Below, one piece after another: positions 62,876 to 64,000 of a stretch of 64,000 bases of DNA. Source of the DNA: Aurantiochytrium sp. KH105. Its lineage: Eukaryota; Sar; Bigyra; Thraustochytrida; Thraustochytriidae. The position numbers and the translations under genes are program-made. Under the pieces are notes generated by a model that was not told the DNA's origin, ran no database searches, and saw only the letters and a list, made by a program, of their open reading frames with translations. The first letter of the stretch is position 1, and every line of letters begins with the position of its first letter. Location of the stretch: contig BGKB01000034.1 of assembly GCA_003116975.1 (NCBI GenBank), positions 124,001 to 188,000 of the forward strand, read 5' to 3'.

Positions 62876-64000
62876 TCAGGCAATTCCGGCACCGAGGCAT
62901 GCTCGCAGCTCGCGCATCTCTGCTTCGGCGCCTTGCTTGGCCTCCGCGGACTCGGGCTTGACGAGTCGAGCGCGCGCAAAGTCAATCACCCGCACAGCTC
63001 CCGTCTCGGGACACAGAACGAAGTTGCGCAGCGCCACGTCGCCGTGCAGCCATCCAGCGGCGTGCACGCGGGCCAACGCCGCAAGGGCCCCCTCGCGGAC
63101 CTCGGCGGCAAAGGGCGGCCCGACCTCTTGCAGACTCGTCCCGACGTCCAGGGTGATGACGGCGAACCAGTTGCACTCGTCCATGAGCGTGCCACCATAG
63201 ACGAGCGGCGGCACGGCGATACCCTGCAGGGAGCGCAGCGCCGTGTACACGCTACTCTCATACTCGACGGTGCTCCTGGCCTCGTCGACCGATAGGCCGC
63301 CCATGCGTCCGCCCGTCACGAGCGTCTTGACCATAAAGGCGAGGCCGTCGGGCCGCCGCAGCCTCTTTACGCTCGAGGTCGAAGACTCCCGCACCGACTC
63401 GTAGGCCTTGTCCCACGGCACGGGTAGCAGGTCCGCCATGGCGTTTCGTGGGAGCGGCAGAAGCACATCGTCGCCGGGAGCGCCCGGTTCAGTATCGCGA
63501 ACGCCCTTGAAGTATTCATATGCCGCGTCATCGTACGGATTGCGGCGCTGGATCTGGGTCCCGTTGTTGCCCCGCAGGCCGTTGCGCCACTCCGAGATTA
63601 CGTGCTGCCCCAGTTGGGAGTCCTTTTGGGGAAACTGGTTGCGAGCTTCGTGGTCCTCCAGTGCTCGACAGAGCGCGATGAGGTAACCCATGTGCACGGA
63701 CTTTGTACCTTCCCCTGTGCACGAATACGCCTTGGAGACGAGGAGCCGGGGCGTGATGGGTTTTCGATTCTCGTCGCTTCCTTGCCATTCCTCACGTTTG
63801 AGAAACCAGGTGTACTCTGTCGTGCTCAGCGCCCCGTACCGAAGCCCAAGGGCGATCATGTAGCCATAGATTCGCTCCAGTGCATCCTTGGTGCCGTTGT
63901 GGACATACTCGCGGCTGTTGTTCCCGCTCGTGCTCCGTAGACTCGCTCCAGCGTTACTCAAACCGACATCGACCGCCGTAGCGAGAGCGCGCGCGAAACC
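62876..64000 (-). CDS. REase-like/kinase-fold protein, Crinkler-type (5' end outside window)
   Basis: 374 residues are visible; the frame stays open to base 64000, so the N-terminus is missing. The first 110 visible residues (LERIYGYMIALGLRYGALST, TEYTWFLKR, LLVSKAYS) resemble the end of the REase-like domain that precedes kinases in oomycete and fungal Crinkler-type proteins. The C-terminal half is kinase-like: FMVKTLV as the Lys strand, HGDVALRNFVL as catalytic loop (HGD at 63039-63047) and VIDFARARL as the metal-binding strand (IDF at 62978-62986). HGD instead of HRD and IDF instead of DFG fit small-molecule or lineage-specific kinases of this class. Family members include secreted or host-directed effectors and proteins used in conflict between genomes. 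Which applies here is unknown. The stop is certain; the start is not visible. Confidence 0.72.
   Translation of the reverse strand, partial: GFARALATAVDVGLSNAGASLRSTSGNNSREYVHNGTKDALERIYGYMIALGLRYGALSTTEYTWFLKREEWQGSDENRKPITPRLLVSKAYSCTGEGTKSVHMGYLIALCRALEDHEARNQFPQKDSQLGQHVISEWRNGLRGNNGTQIQRRNPYDDAAYEYFKGVRDTEPGAPGDDVLLPLPRNAMADLLPVPWDKAYESVRESSTSSVKRLRRPDGLAFMVKTLVTGGRMGGLSVDEARSTVEYESSVYTALRSLQGIAVPPLVYGGTLMDECNWFAVITLDVGTSLQEVGPPFAAEVREGALAALARVHAAGWLHGDVALRNFVLCPETGAVRVIDFARARLVKPESAEAKQGAEAEMRELRACLGAGIA

Overview
The window is nuclear DNA of a protist, most likely a thraustochytrid-type stramenopile (Labyrinthulomycetes). This placement is an inference. It rests on a nuclear mitochondrial-type ATP synthase beta gene, Nup133, CstF-77, DENND6 and a HECT ligase (all eukaryotic), genes that each read as one uninterrupted frame with G/C-rich third positions, a WRKY19-like repeat zinc-finger protein of the kind common in oomycetes and relatives, and a Crinkler-style kinase at the right edge. 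No rRNA, convincing tRNA, CRISPR array or intact transposon was seen. All gene starts were set to ATG; several open frames extend further upstream only through non-ATG codons.

Layout. 1-4 kb: tandem pair of secreted alpha-carbonic anhydrases, the first cut by the window edge. 4.5-6 kb: ATP synthase beta (minus). 7.4-10.8 kb: a WRKY19-like zinc-finger protein and a basic Ser/Arg-rich unknown (both plus). 12.8-14.3 kb: AzgA-type purine permease (plus), convergent with a membrane-anchored tubulin-tyrosine-ligase-like (TTL-like) enzyme (14.7-16.5 kb, minus). The latter is divergent from Nup133 (17.4-21.1 kb, plus). 21.8-23.4 kb: cytosolic prolyl-tRNA synthetase (minus). 23.7-28.1 kb: a head-to-tail duplication of a unit of about 1.85 kb, each copy carrying one gene for an unrecognised secretory or type II membrane protein. 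28.1-33.2 kb: a gene-poor stretch. 33.2-41.8 kb: four plus-strand genes (NhaC-type antiporter, NIPA-type Mg2+ transporter, second membrane-anchored TTL-like enzyme, CDF-type transporter). 42.3-48.8 kb: a 2179-residue protein with an FHA domain, two Sfi1-like repeat blocks and coiled coils (minus). 50.5-51.8 kb: membrane-anchored NHL propeller (plus). 52.3-56.4 kb: CstF-77 and a minimal HUWE1-type HECT ligase (both minus). 59.4-62.2 kb: DENND6 (plus). 62.9-64 kb: a kinase-fold protein cut by the right edge (minus).

Most genes are unrelated housekeeping or transport functions, as expected in a eukaryotic genome without operons. The less ordinary items are the FHA-Sfi1 protein, the two TTL-like enzymes whose catalytic domains are predicted to face the secretory lumen, the duplicated unknown family, and the right-edge REase/kinase-type protein. 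Intergenic regions are long and rich in simple repeats; three contain longer tandem repeats with units of 187, 114 and 30 bp.
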